NCBI RefSeq assembly: GCF_003672135.1
Contig: NC_039512.1
Location: 10,618,874 to 10,682,873, forward strand
Reading direction: 5' to 3'
DNA: 64,000 bases
Source of the DNA: Ooceraea biroi
Lineage: Eukaryota > Arthropoda > Insecta > Hymenoptera > Formicidae
In this document: piece after piece, positions 25,710 to 38,060 of the stretch
Layout of the letters: every line of letters begins with the position of its first letter
Position numbering within the stretch: the stretch's first letter is position 1
The notes under the pieces: generated by a model
What the model saw: the letters and a program-made list of their open reading frames with translations, nothing else
Databases searched by the model: none
What the model was told of the DNA's origin: nothing
Made by a program: the position numbers and the translations under genes

Positions 25710-28700
25710 AGAACGAGTACAGAAAGAGGACAAACTCGAGAAACAATTTCTAATGAGAATATCGAGGGATTATAATCTTCTTGTCCCCTTTTCCACGCCC
25801 ATTTCATACATTTCCAAGCAGCGGCAGTTTTGCAAACAACAAAAAAGATTGGAACATTGAGGGTGCTACTTTTACACACGGCAAACGCAGAGCATCCTTT
25901 CGCCCTCTTTCTTGCTATCCCCGAATATATTGTCTGGCAGCGGCTGCTGGATAAATTTCCGATTTTGAGGGAGAACACGCTATTCCACGGAAAATGATTC
26001 CATCCGCGTGCTGGAAAATCACGAAGACATTGGGTGATGTCGCAGAACAATTTCTGAGCGATGTATGACACTATATTCCATAATTTTTTAGAAAAGTCTT
26101 ATCTCTTCGGATATGTCGTTTGCTATTCAGTGCTCCTTACAAATCGAGAAAATCAGCTCCGAGCGAGGACATTTTATATAAATTTAAGATATATTTTTCT
26201 AAAGGGAAAAAGGGAGAAAAAGTGGAACCGGCCCTGTGATTCGATCCAACTACGTGCATGCACTTTAACGGCGGGGATAAGTTTTCTAATCTTTGGGAAA
26301 CTTTCTTATCTTGTTACTCGGGGACGAGATAAAACGCAGTGACTACGGTATGAGCGCAAAACGAAGGAGAATTCCCAGTCACGAGCGCGATTACGCAGCT
26401 AATTGTACCTAATCGTACTCAGTAAACCATCAATTTCTACGATCTGTCCATGTATCTTTCTTCTCGTACGACCCACTTTTGACCATAGCTCTCGCCTTAT
26501 CTCAGCGCACATTTCCCAGCAAACGTACTTCATACTTTCGACGACCCAATTTAGATCCGTGATAAGGGATGCCCGCCATTGCCGGCTGCGTCGTTGGATC
26601 GTTACTTTCAAGGATTCCGCGAGTCCAGAAATCTCTGGGTGCCTCCACGGTTTATTATTTATCACACCTGAACGCTGCGAAGTCGGTGTAATAATGTGAC
26701 TATTGCCGGCAGAGTGATACGAGACTACTAAAGCTGTTGCGCGCCCGTAGAATGGCGTAACGTCCCAGAATACTCGGTAAAAGTTGTAAAAAACGTGGAA
26801 ATGTGAAAGCCAACTGTTTTGAGTTTTCTAGGTAAGTTACGATCAAACGTTACCACACACTGCATATATGTATACATCGTCCACCCTTTCCACCCCAGCG
26901 CGTTAATACAATATTTCAATAGCGATGCCGCTCCTTCATTTGCATGACAATTCGAAATTGCATAATGCATTAGACCGCTTATTAAAGGCCGTGGAAACTT
27001 CCCGCTTCCAATTGTTAGGACTTATTCTACCCGCGTACACACGCAAATCCTTTTCTTAATTACTTTCTGAAATTGATTCTAGAATCCTGTGGCTCTGGTA
27101 ATGGGCCGTTGTTTAACCGTCCACTCCGAGAAGAACCAGATAATTTTTCAGAATATTACGAGGAAACGGCTCCTTGAATACCCCCGAGTTCTAATCCCCG
27201 CGACGAAACGTTACACAGTAATTATTTTTCGCGGTAGATGGAAATTTTCCTGGGAAAAGCCCAGCGGGGTGGATAGGTTCTCGCCACGCGCTGAAGGGTT
27301 CGGCATAATCCACGCCGTGAAATACGAGACAGTCGCGTTGCCTCGTGAAAATATAACGGGCGACTGTTAAGTAGGAATATAGAGTCCGGCGTGGGCGAGC
27401 GCGGTCGCATAAATTTCGCGACGGACGTGCCGAGAGAGAGACGAGTGGCGCTTTACGCATTTATGGCGAGCATAAAAGAATGTGGATTTTATAAATGAAA
27501 CATTCCGGTCCCCGGCGGCAGGACGCGGGGGAAATAAGGACGACGGTCGCGCCTGTTACGTGAAATTTTCAACGCTGCCGGTAGAGCGCTTGTTAACAGT
27601 TTATGGCCACCATGGTCGTTCTCTTCGCTTCCTGTCTGCGCCACCGAATTTATTCCCATCTACTTTGTGCTTATTGGCTCTCCCACGGTGAGTTCGCGCT
27701 TTAATGTCACGAAAAAAATTCACTTCTATCCATTCCAACCTCGCGGAAATTCATTCGCGACTCCCCGCTTGCGTCTGAGTGATAAATTATTATGTGGCTT
27801 GTCTGGCCATCACTCGCATACATCTACTTACGTTCCCGTAACTTGGACAGAAGTTTCTTAAACAGCAAAGCTACTTTCATCGAATCAATTTTCTTCATTT
27901 TTCCCTCGCACTTTGCTCACAGATTAATGTATTTTTTATCCACTTTATTAATTTATTTTATTGGCAAAGTCGATCTCGAAATTAACTGCAATTTCAATTT
28001 AAACCTTTCTTATTAAATTCATGAAAAGATGACTTAAATCATTAAATGGATCTCTCCATTAGGTTCTCTCGAATGAAATCTTGTGAAATCAAATGGATAT
28101 TTGAATCCTGCTAAACTCGGTCAGTGAAACTTCCATTATTCCAAACTTGCAAATTATGGGTCTCTTGCATTAAAGATTTGTTTCTGTCTAGCAGATCAAA
28201 ATATGAGAACTAAAATTAGCTTCCACGCATTTGCGCCAGAATAATTTTCGTGATATCGAGGATGGAAAGGATGCGCGAGAGTTAAAAAGAAAAGAGAAAC
28301 TACGGAAGGTTTCCATCACGGCGTACCTTTCAACCCTCATGACTCTTTTATTGGTAGCGGAATGTGATTAGAGAGGCGCCGATAATGGAGTTACGGAAAG
28401 AATCGTTCTGGGATGACAATAAAGTGGCGATTAACGCAAAGAAACGGCGCTTATTCGCTTTCAAGACCTCGCATTTTTTGCCTCGATTAAAATCGATCCA
28501 GGACTAACGACTTATGATAATAATAAGAGACAACCTTGAGATATTATCTTTTCAAGTACTAGATATCGATGCGATGAAAAGACAATATCTTGTCTGAAAC
28601 TGTGTAAAGCATAAAAGGTATTAAACAGTTTAATTACTGTCTTAAGCTCGTTATATACAAACTGTTGGATTTTTATCCTGTTTTATTAAATGGAGTCAGC

Positions 28701-29264
28701 ACAAATGATAAAAAAATAAATATTAATATAAATCATAAAGATAAAAGTAACATTAAAGATATAAATATCACACAATAAAGATTTTTGCAACGAAGATCAG
28801 ACAAAATCTCTCTCCATTGAGCATATTTTTTATCTAATAAACACGGAGAAACAAATTCTTACAAGCTCAAATCAAGACTAGATTAACTCATCTCTTTCGC
28901 AACCTTCAACTGTCCTTGGCTCCTCCGGTTTCCTCCAATCTATCGTTCTCTTAACCGATTCTCCAACTCTAACGTAAAGCAGTAAACGGCCTTGTCATCG
29001 CCGGCTATTGATTCCTCCCAAGTTTGGTCGAAAGGACTATTAATCAGGCGCTCCAACTCGTTTCTGCTGTCACGGGGAGAAGAAAGGACGAGGAAGAGGC
29101 GAAAGGCGTGGGAACGGGACGGTCGGGGGAGGAAAGTCGTTGGGGAAGAGAGGAAGAGCAGTGGTTGAGAGCAATATTTCAAGCAGAGATCAGACTGCCG
29201 GCCCTTTTCTTCTTCGACGGCCATTAACTCAAATTACGGTCGCTTCGCCGGCCACCTTGAAAAG
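25710..29264. other. Presumed intron sequence, no gene recognised
   Basis: Mixed composition with AT-rich parts at 27.9-28.9 kb. The frames present are short, mutually overlapping and have no motif. Confidence 0.45.
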
Positions 29265-29469
29265 ATGAACTTCAGGACGAGGGCGAAGACGGGGACATCT
29301 TCTTCGGAGGTGGCGAGCGGCGCCGAATCTACGATTTCGCCGGCGATTACGACCGAAGCATACAGCGATCTCTATAGAGCTTCGACGTACCCGCACATCC
29401 TTTCCCGGGACTCTCAGAGATTCACGTCGTCCATCTCACTCGTAAAACCCGACTACCGAACCATGACGG
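29265..29469 (+). CDS. Candidate unrecognised first coding exon
   Basis: A 68-codon frame starts at an ATG with a good context (GAAAAGATGA) and ends at a possible donor, ACGG followed by GTACGT at 29470. Third codon positions are mostly G or C, unlike flanking DNA, which is why it is listed. The peptide is rich in Ser, Thr and Arg, has no signal peptide or membrane segment, and ends SLVKPDYRTMTG. I do not recognise it. It could be the first exon of a gene nested in the intron, or a chance frame in a CpG-rich patch. Confidence 0.3.
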
Positions 29470-29489
29470 GTACGTGACTGTGATCTTAC

Positions 29490-29537
29490 CTCTAGCCAGC
29501 CAAAAGGAGTGAAGGCACTTCTACTGTGCGCCGCCAT
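29490..29537 (-). CDS. Candidate short first exon on the opposite strand
   Basis: On the - strand an ATG in the context AAAAATGGCGGC opens 16 codons (MAAHSRSAFTPFGWLE) and meets GTAAGATC, a good splice donor, in phase 0. AAAATGGCGGC is a known start-site-associated motif type bound by YY1/Pho-class factors. Its intron would run across the + strand candidate exon at 29265-29469, so the two models compete or overlap. No downstream exon was identified. Confidence 0.25.
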
Positions 29538-29539
29538 TT

Positions 29540-30628
29540 TTGCTACCGCGGAGGAAGTAATGAAACGGCACTGCGAGTTCGCCATTTCAGTTGCAGGCAA
29601 AAATTTCGGGACATCTTCACTCCATCTCTCCGATATACGGAGATGTCTAGTTACATTTGCAGCGAGTCCTTGATCCTTAGTATTTTCAATTTTTGTTTTT
29701 GAGTTCGCAAGGTATGGAGACTGTTTTTTTTCAGAATGCAATTATGCCTCGAATTATTCAAACGCATGTAATAATTTATGAAAAGTCTATATTTTATAGA
29801 TTGGTAATTTTATTCACTTTAAAGATAACGTTCAAGTGTTCAAAGGTCATATCTTTAACATCCATTAAAAATCGCATTAACAAGAATTAAAAGTGCTATT
29901 AACCGTTAATTAATACCACAGGATTTTTTAGGGGGGAGGGGGCGTGATAAAGTCCCACGAGAACATAATTGAGAAGCCGCTAAAATGTAATTGCTCCGAT
30001 GAAGCCCTTTTTTTAAGCCCTTCATCTCCATCATACATGTCAACTGCAAGCGCTGCCTAACCAATTAGAGCCGCGAGAGTGTCGCGCGCGTGAGTGACGA
30101 ATGCAGCAACGATGGCGATAACGCAATGACGGTGCGAAACGCCAATTGTGGAAGAGACAACTTAACGCAATATTAGAAAGGGAACGTACGTAAGACGAGT
30201 GTTAATTGGCGGCGACGGTCGTTTTAATTGCCGGGCTAGCGACTAATTGCCCCACTAAATCCCAGGCTCTCCACTTACAACGCCGCCGTCGTCGTCGTCG
30301 ATTCGTCGTCCCTCGAATCTCCGATATCACGTTCCGCCATCCCGTCGGAGGAAAAAGTTTAATGGCCGACGAAGAATTAAACAATTAGATGCTTCCGGTC
30401 TCAAGCCGCGAATTACGTTCCTTAATTAAGGACTTCGGGGCCTTCGGGGTTTAGCGTTACCGGAAAGATTCGAGAACTCAGAATCCCGGATCATCCTGGA
30501 TTCTTTAATTCTAACTCTTTGAGAACTGTAGCCTATATTCGTAAAAAGATCTTTTTGATCATGGCAGAAGGAGGCGTCGGATCGTGGAAATCAAATTTAT
30601 GACAGGTAACTGTGCAAAGTAATGTATA
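29540..30628. other. Spacer, no gene recognised
   Basis: AT-rich near 29.7-29.9 kb, with a short CGCCGTCGT-type triplet run at about 30280-30302. Both strands are open over the triplet run only because of its repeat nature. Confidence 0.45.
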
Positions 30629-30817
30629 CAGGGTGATTTTTAAGTTGATTCTTTTCTTTTAACTGTGTACAGAACTCATTAAAACAAACAACTTTTTCAA
30701 AGAACCTTTTTTAATTAAGTCAAAAATGAGAGAGATACAGCCTTTAATACATTTTAAGAATTTAAGCCCAATCCTGTGCACAATTATACATTTCATTAAT
30801 GAACGTAGCAGTCTGAA

Positions 30818-30955
30818 TTAGAGAAATTGTTCGAAGTTATCACCATTGTGCTCTAGACAAAGTTGCGCTCGTCGTAACCAAGATTCTGTGGTGGCACGTA
30901 ACAAAGAAACAGGTCTTCCTCTTACGATTGCGGCAGCCTGCTCAATGCGCGCAAT
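30818..30955 (-). pseudogene. Transposase C-terminal fragment (inverted piece)
   Basis: Read on the - strand the frame gives IARIEQAAAIVRG, then LLRATTESWLRRAQLCLEHN and ends NFEQFL with TAA. The pattern of a basic Trp-Leu-Arg-Arg helix followed by Cys, an acidic-Asn stretch and a final N/HFE motif is typical of the C-terminus of insect DUF4817/DDE transposases. It lacks the catalytic region and a start, so it is a remnant. Confidence 0.7.
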
Positions 30956-31070
30956 CGAGGTCGCCAGACCTTAATCCCTGTGACTTTTTTGTGGGGTTAC
31001 ATGAAAAGTTTGGTATTTACAACGCCGGTAGACACACGGGAGGAACTGATTGCGCGCATAAGAATAATTA
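30956..31070 (+). pseudogene. Transposase DDE-domain fragment
   Basis: The + strand frame contains RSPDLNPCDFF, the segment around the third catalytic Asp of Tc1/mariner-class transposases. The expected continuation (WGYMKSLVYTTPVDTREELI and so on) is present but in another frame, so there is a frameshift just after CDFF. It overlaps nothing functional and is a decayed fragment. Confidence 0.75.
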
Positions 31071-31085
31071 CGATGTGATAAAAAG

Positions 31086-34000
31086 AAAGAACAATCTGTA
31101 CGCTCAATATACCTGAAAAGATTTTACTGAAAACCAAAGTGGTTGGGATTTTACTTATAAGGAAAGGATAAAATATTTATTACCCGTATATGGCAATATA
31201 TTTGTTATAATGGAGTAAGACGGATTGACGTTTAGAATTGTCTTTTCCTACCGGTTGGACGAGAGACTCATGTTTACGGGAACGAATCCCACGAGATTTT
31301 ATGAGTATCGTCGACTTATATCGGATGCTCGCGTTCGGCAGCCACACATCGATATAAATCGCCGGAGTGGCCGCCATTTTATATCCTCCAGTCACGGCTG
31401 TTTCCTAAAACGTTCCTCATTTTTTTTGCATTCACTTTATCACTAAAAGCATGAAGAAACCATGCAAAGAATCAAATATCCGCTTAGTCTTTGGCGCAGA
31501 TATTGCGAGCATTCACTTAAATCAAAAATGTTTGCTACAACTTCGTCGAACACAAAGTGGAATAGGACAAAGAACAAACTGAGCGTTTCCGAGTATCATT
31601 TCCGAAAAATCACACTCTGTCCCTCATTTTCTGCATTTCCTGTTATTTTCTTACGTTTATAGGAAACGGGAAGCGCACTAAAATTCCTGATGACCAGGAT
31701 ATAAGAACGACGGCGATCGCCATGATGATCCCAGACTATTCTACGTGACGACTCGTATTGGAACGCACTAAAAGGGGGATCCTGGATTTATGGCAACAAG
31801 CTCGGCTTCAGGCTCCGGCTGAAATCCCGATGATCGAGTCTGTTTACGGAAGTAACTTGCGGACGTGGCCCGTTTTTGCTTTAGATCGTTGCTTCACGGC
31901 GATCGTGCGTATTGGGATACACAGCAGTTACATGGATACTTGCATTTTTTGATACCTCAATTCTTAGATCAATAGTTTATAAGTTTCCAAGCTCCTCCAA
32001 TAAGAATCAAAAGTATAAAATAACAATCCAATTTTTTCTTGCGATTACAAAAATTTTACAAAAGATTTTGTAGATTTCTAAACTTTATCAATCCTTAAGC
32101 AGCGAGTTCAAAAATATTTAGTAGATATCTTAATAAAAGAACTTGTAACTGTCTCCTTAATTTGTTTGCAATTTTTTGGCAATCTTTAAAAATATTTTTT
32201 TACAAGTCTTGAACAATTCGTCCGCAATCTTAGACCAATTCTTCTCTCTACAATCCTTTCGCAACCCTGCAGCAAATCCTTTGAAACTGTGGAACAACTC
32301 TTCTGCAAGCCTGGGGCAACTCTTTCGCAACTCTTGTCCTGTCGTTTGGAAGAACTGTGTCACGGCGACGGAAACAGGCAAAATGGAGCGACGACGTTCC
32401 CGAACTCGTTCGTACTACGAAGTTAGCGCGCATTATAATGGATTTCGCGTCGCGGATACACGAAGGCGAACGAAGTTGCGGTTAAAGCGGCGGCGACCTG
32501 CCTCCACCCTCAGTCAGAGGGGCTGTGCAATGTTCGGAAAGTTGGAGTTCGGTGGAGAGCACTCGTCGTTGCCTATAGCGAAGGCTAGAAGACAGAAATG
32601 CCGGTGAGGAAGGAAGGAAGTCGGAACTTTCGCCGATAATAACCGGCATTTGTTTAAATGATTTCTGCCTCATTATTCTCGCCATCCCGCAAATTCCCAC
32701 AATTGCATGCCACCGTAGTAACACGGCATCCTATCTAGAATATTGCGAGCTTAATGGTGGTTAATTAAGGGAATGCTATACAAATATAGATAGAGCTATT
32801 AGATGAAGAGTATGCTAAGGTATGGATTGTGCATGAATGCCAACATTACAGCAATTTTACAGCATTTCAGAAAGGCTGTGTGCTTTTTTATAACATTGAT
32901 TTCTTTTATAATGCGGAAAGGAGAAACTATCGATTACAAAAGCATAAAAAAGTTTTTTACATTTCCTTGGAAAGTAAATTAATTTCTATTTATTTTAAGA
33001 ACTTTTTGACGAACTTAAATAATTGTTGTTATTAATTGTTTATGCAAGTTATATCTCCAGTTTTATTTTAAAAACTCTGGATCTTTTTGTGAATCAACGA
33101 AAAAGCAGGAATTAAGATATATCAATGTTCGTAGAGATAAAAAATTATGAGAAGAGATGTAATGGTTGCAAAACCACCGCGCGCGCGTGACGTTATTAGG
33201 TATTAAAATATTAAATCAATTCCCGCATGAGTTATATCCCGTGGCCTTCCACTGGATTATTTTCCATCGTCGTAGGTTGATCAAATGCATTTTCCCATCC
33301 ATTAACAAATTATCATGTTTATCTCGCTGATAAAGAGAGAAACGCGATAATCCGCGCATTTGCTATCAGATTATCATTGTAAGACAATTTTTTATGTGTT
33401 TTCGATAATTACTGCCGCTGTAATAATCAGCTTTGGCATTGTTCATTATGTTAAACTGCATTATCGCGGATTGTTGAATTTATTGTTACTGCATTACTTC
33501 GTTCCACTTGCAAGTCGTTATTTTGTATTATTCCTTCCTCTGTAAACATTTCATGCAAAATATTTGGATTTCAACAGTTAAATAACGTATGTATACAAAG
33601 ATCTCTGCAAATTATTTTGTGAAATAACACAGGTTACTTCTCAATAAGAATAAATTTATATCTATCCTCTCAGAACTTCTCTCTCTTTCTCTTCCTCTGT
33701 CTCTTTCCCTCTCCTAAACTCACCCCACGTTATTTATCGCGACCTACCGTCTGCTTTCGAGAAATTTTTCAAAGGTTTCAAGAGGTCACCCTAGTCCACC
33801 CCTAGCCACGATCCTGCAAGGTTTCTGTCGGCAACGCGCCCCCATCCTCCCTCGCACCCAACTTACCCTTGCTGTTCTCGCAGTTCCTCGATTCCAACAT
33901 TCCGGCATCGATACTAACGTTAAGTGATTTCTCCGGAAAGGGGCAAAGTTTCCCGGAAATATCGTTCGCACGGAGGATTCGTGCTAGAGAATTTATTAAA

Positions 34001-34440
34001 CGAAACTTCTAGCCCGTTTAGCGCGCGATGCGCTCTCGATCTCTCGTGATTGATTTTTCTTCGTCTTGTTTTGTCTCCTTCCAGTCAGTGAGTCAACTCC
34101 TTACCAGTCGATTCGTCTAATACGGAAATCGATTATTAATCGAGCGTGAGATTCGTTCGGAAAAAGCGACCACGATTTCGACCGTTCCAGCATAAGGGCT
34201 CTAACGGCGAATGGAGTAGTTACCCCTAGCGCGATGAATTGAGAGCTCGGATACGGATTAACGGATGACGAGATCGCCGTGGACGGCGGGAAAATGGGGA
34301 ATCAATCGTGACGAGCGGATAAGATGAGCAGAAGAGTTTCCTTCTAATATTTCTATAGAACTTTTCTATACGCAACTTTTTATACAATAATTTTAAAATA
34401 ATCTGAAATTTATTTCTTAATAAATTCACGTTAATATATA
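31086..34440. other. Spacer, no gene recognised
   Basis: Contains an AAAATGGCGGC-type motif on the - strand (ATG at 31375-31377) that opens a frame of about 66 codons with no recognised relatives. At 32160-32350 a loosely repeated GCAA/CTTT pattern encodes an amphipathic, Lys-rich - strand frame that looks like decayed minisatellite. The remainder is AT-rich and featureless. Confidence 0.4.
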
Positions 34441-35197
34441 CAGGGTGTCCCGGGTTTTAACCGACAAACTGCGGGAGCATATTCTACTAGTGGAAATAAG
34501 AAAAAATTCTTATATCGAGTGTGCTTAGAAATGCTTTATTACAAAGTTATAAACCAATATTGAAAAGAAATATGAGATAAGTAACAACGGAACATAGTGT
34601 AGAATTTGGAAGGTCCAAGATGTTTATGTTACGTGTATTCACATGTATTCATGTTCACTATGTTGAAACGATTCAGTATGATTGTTACTTTCACAACAGT
34701 AGCCGTTAGATTTCAATCGTCGTGTGAACTAGCAATTACTATCAGAATGCCAAAAGTGTTTTCAAATGAGGAATACATTTGATATTGATTTCGTGTACGG
34801 ATTCTGTGACGGAAATGCACGAGCTGCCGTACGAGAGTATCAACGTAGATTTCCTAACAGGAGAGTACCAGATAGATTTAAAGCAACGAATACTAATTCA
34901 GTTACTGAGATGCAACAAAATTTTCAGGAATGTCGTACCGTAACAAATTCTGTACTACGTCGATGTCTAGCTTGTATCGATGTGCAAGGACAACATTTTG
35001 AAATGCGTCACTAAATCATTGCGTAGATAATTTTTATTTTTGTGAAAAAATCCGTTGTTATCTCATATTTCTTTTCAATATTGGTTTATAACTTTGTAAT
35101 AAAGCATTTCTAAGCAAACTCGATATAAGAATTTTTTCTTATTTCCACTAGTAGAATATGCTCCCGCAGTTTGTCGGTTAAAACCCGGGACACCCTG
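34441..35197 (+). mobile_element. Internally deleted DUF4817-type DNA transposon (757 bp)
   Basis: The ends are inverted copies of about 155 bp: both start CAGGGTGTCCCGGGTTTTAA and run inward to CCGTTGTTA. Flanks are TATA on both sides. Between the arms lies a shortened, frameshifted transposase frame on the + strand. Length and gene structure indicate a derivative of a larger autonomous element that lost its catalytic core yet kept both termini, and so may have been mobilised in trans. Confidence 0.85.
34747..35014 (+). pseudogene. Remnant transposase: N-terminal DUF4817 HTH joined to C-terminal tail
   Basis: The ATG at 34747 opens MPKVFSNEEY, the usual start of insect DUF4817 proteins. A frameshift near 34777 moves the continuation (FVYGFCDGNARAAVREYQRR then FPNRRVPDR) into another frame, which reads to the TAA at 35012-35014. 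After VPDR the sequence jumps to a tail ending SVLRRCLACIDVQGQHFE, equivalent to the tail seen at 30818-30955. The whole DDE catalytic domain between them is missing. The N-terminal part is a predicted helix-turn-helix DNA-binding domain. The product would be inactive as a transposase. Confidence 0.8.
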
Positions 35198-38060
35198 TAT
35201 ATGTAGGTATATTAACGTGTAATAATTAATAATACAATACCGAAATGGGAACAGAATTTTTGCAGGGAAACTTTATATCAAAAATTTTAATCCACTAAAA
35301 TATTATCGATTTATATGAAAATATCGTCTAGAAAACTTACAAGTGCACTAGAGCGAAAGGAAATTAATTAAATTACGAGAGTAGATTATTGCAGTTTGAT
35401 AAGCCGACGTCGCGGAAGAAAGGAGAGAGGGAGTCATTTTGCGAAGGTAACGAAACATTTGACTCGGTTATGCAGCGTCTGGAGCGCCGCCAAAAAATAT
35501 CAAAAATCTCTTGGCCACTGGCCAGCCGAGGCTGAACACAAACCGCGACCACGCGCAGCGGATAGTCGACCTGGTAGCCGAATAATAGCACTTTATTGCT
35601 CGATGTACACCGCTTTTTCTATGCGCGTACGCGTGCACGTTACATGTAAACGTTGTAATCCAGCGTCGTGCTCTGCGTGCAAGCGGAAACTCCTATCTGA
35701 TTATTCCGCTAGCATGTTCGGGAAATTAGAGTTTGGAGTCACTCGCAAATGTCCTTTTTGCAAATCGCGGCAGATAAGATTAATCTAGAGAGAACACGAA
35801 GTTCGAGGCACTTATTAAAAGATTGGATTTCGGACTTAATTAATTTGGCAGCGAAACGAGCGCGACTTCAACCTGGCACGGGCTTTATTTCATAAAAATT
35901 GTAATCTCTCTAAGACCGTCGGATGTCTGACGTAAAACTGCGACTCGATCGATAGGAAAATATCACATTCGACCGGATACACGGTGAGGTTACGATTTAA
36001 TTTACCGATTGAAGGGTTAAGCCAATATTTCTCCGTCCCCCGTCTAAATCGTTTTCATTCGCTTTCGACGGAGCTCAAAAAAGAGGAACTGGGAAGCGCC
36101 CCGGACAGAATCCGCTTCGATCGAGACACTTTAGCCGGCGAGGCGGCGAATAAACAGGAATTCTTGCGCATAGCGGTTTTTGCAGGCGCCATGTTTGCTT
36201 TATCCCGGACTACCGAAAGTAAAGAACCGGCTCTCGGGGCTTGTGTCTTCCGCGTCGCTGATCGCGTCGGCAAGAAGAGACTCGCGAGGCGGCAGGGGGA
36301 CTTTTCAAAATATCGCTAAGAGATGAAAATACTCGGAAAGATCGCCGGGATGCATCCCAGCGTTGCTGTTGCATTTTTTGCCGTTCACTGTCACCGATCT
36401 CGACGACCGAAGAGATCGTTCGAGTACGAGCAAAAATGGTCGTTGCTTCGTTTTCCTCGGGCCAATCGTGCAGTTTCGCATTGTTCGCGGATCCGCTCGC
36501 TTTTTGCGATCGAACTGTGACCGAGGTGTAAAAAGCCGCAGTTTACATGCTCATTTCACCCACGTTTAATAGTGAATCCCGCGCAAAGCTTCCCGACGAG
36601 TTGCCGGTTTGCGCTTTAAATGCGAAATTGTGATGTTAAGCGATCGATACTGCACACTTCGGTCGGGTTTCGCGAGTGTCAGTCGCGAATAAAAGAAGAC
36701 GCACTCATCGCTCGCTGCAATTCCGCGCGAGCCTTGTAAAGAAAGCGAAGGAGATCCGGTGGCGGGATAACGCACTGGCTGGAATCTCGGTGAGAAAAAT
36801 CCGAGGAATTTCAATATAAAGGGTGACTGAAATCGCGCCTGCCCGCACCATCTGCTGTCGCTTTACCTCATTCGATCGTGATGGCTATTCCCATCATGTC
36901 CACCTCTAGTTTGCAGGAGCCTTTCTCGCGCGGATCATCCCGAGGGATGCAAACACTTTTTCTCCCGTAAAAATGCACCTGCATGCTCCCTGATCAAGTA
37001 CGGAAGAATAGCTACACCTCTCCAAGAGATTACAGTTATAAATAAAGTAATTATTTACTCGTTCAAATTTTAATCTCAATACGACTAAATATACTCTCTG
37101 TAATATTTATATTTATCTCTATAATAATATTTACATGAAAAATACATTTTGTCCGCACACAATTTCTCATCTATTAACTGTTTTAATAATTTATAAACTA
37201 TTTTCTCATCAGAATGTTATAAAATCTGCGCTCTAGACAGTTTCGAGATTAGCAATGTGATAGTAATGGCGAGATCAAGTTTGCAAATTCAGTAATCAGC
37301 CGTGATTTCGCAACTTGGCGGCTTGCTTGATTAAGCGCGCGATATTTCATAGATAAATAAATGGGCGAGCGGTGGCGAAATTGCGAACGCTATACATCAT
37401 CGTTCGCGAGAGAGTTACGATAGAGACGAACGTGATTTCGTAACGCCGCTGCTGTTACGAACGCTGCGGCGTTCTTATCGATTTTAATTTTATGCAATAT
37501 TCAGTAACCGTAGTTACCTGCCGCGCCACTGCTTCATCGAAATTCAACCCCCGTACTTACGTAGAATGTAAAAAGTCAAAGATCCGCATCAAAATTTAAC
37601 TTCCTCTGTAGATTTCTGCGTTCAACAATTTAAGAGATCTATTCGCACATTTTTTAATTCACGAATAGATGAATTTTACATTCGAGAATTCAACCCTCCA
37701 TGAAATATTTTCGTGTTTGCACGTCCTAGAATTAAAATACTTATTGATTCCTTTTAGAACTTCGAAATTTTAAAGTTTATTCTCCGAAGTTCTTGCGAAG
37801 AGCTCTTTAATACATTTTCCAGAAGGGCAATGCATTTAAAACGTCTTGCAACAGTTTTTAAGTAATATTAATTAACATTTTCATTATATATATTTCTTCC
37901 ACAGTAAATTGAAAAAACTCAACTTAAACTCTGTTACACCTATTCTTACTGTTTAATAAGATTTTACTAATATTCATTGTTCATTAAAATTTTAGTAACA
38001 TTTCATGTTACGTATGTTAAGTAGCAATATTTCTCTTTACACGTTGATGCATCCACTTAT
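35198..38060. other. Spacer, no gene recognised
   Basis: CpG-containing frames at 35.4-36.5 kb, then AT-rich sequence from 37 kb. The frame at 35984-36319 opens from GTG, not ATG, and resembles nothing known. Confidence 0.4.

Larger units (their letters stand above)
30629..31085. mobile_element. Truncated, rearranged Tc1/mariner-superfamily transposon
   Basis: The left end reads CAGGGTGATT just after TATA (30625-30628), like the termini at 23319 and 34441. Inside are two pieces of one transposase C-terminal region in opposite orientations: a - strand piece at 30818-30955 and a + strand piece from about 30956 to 31070. No matching right terminus was found, so the element is truncated and rearranged. 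Confidence 0.75.
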
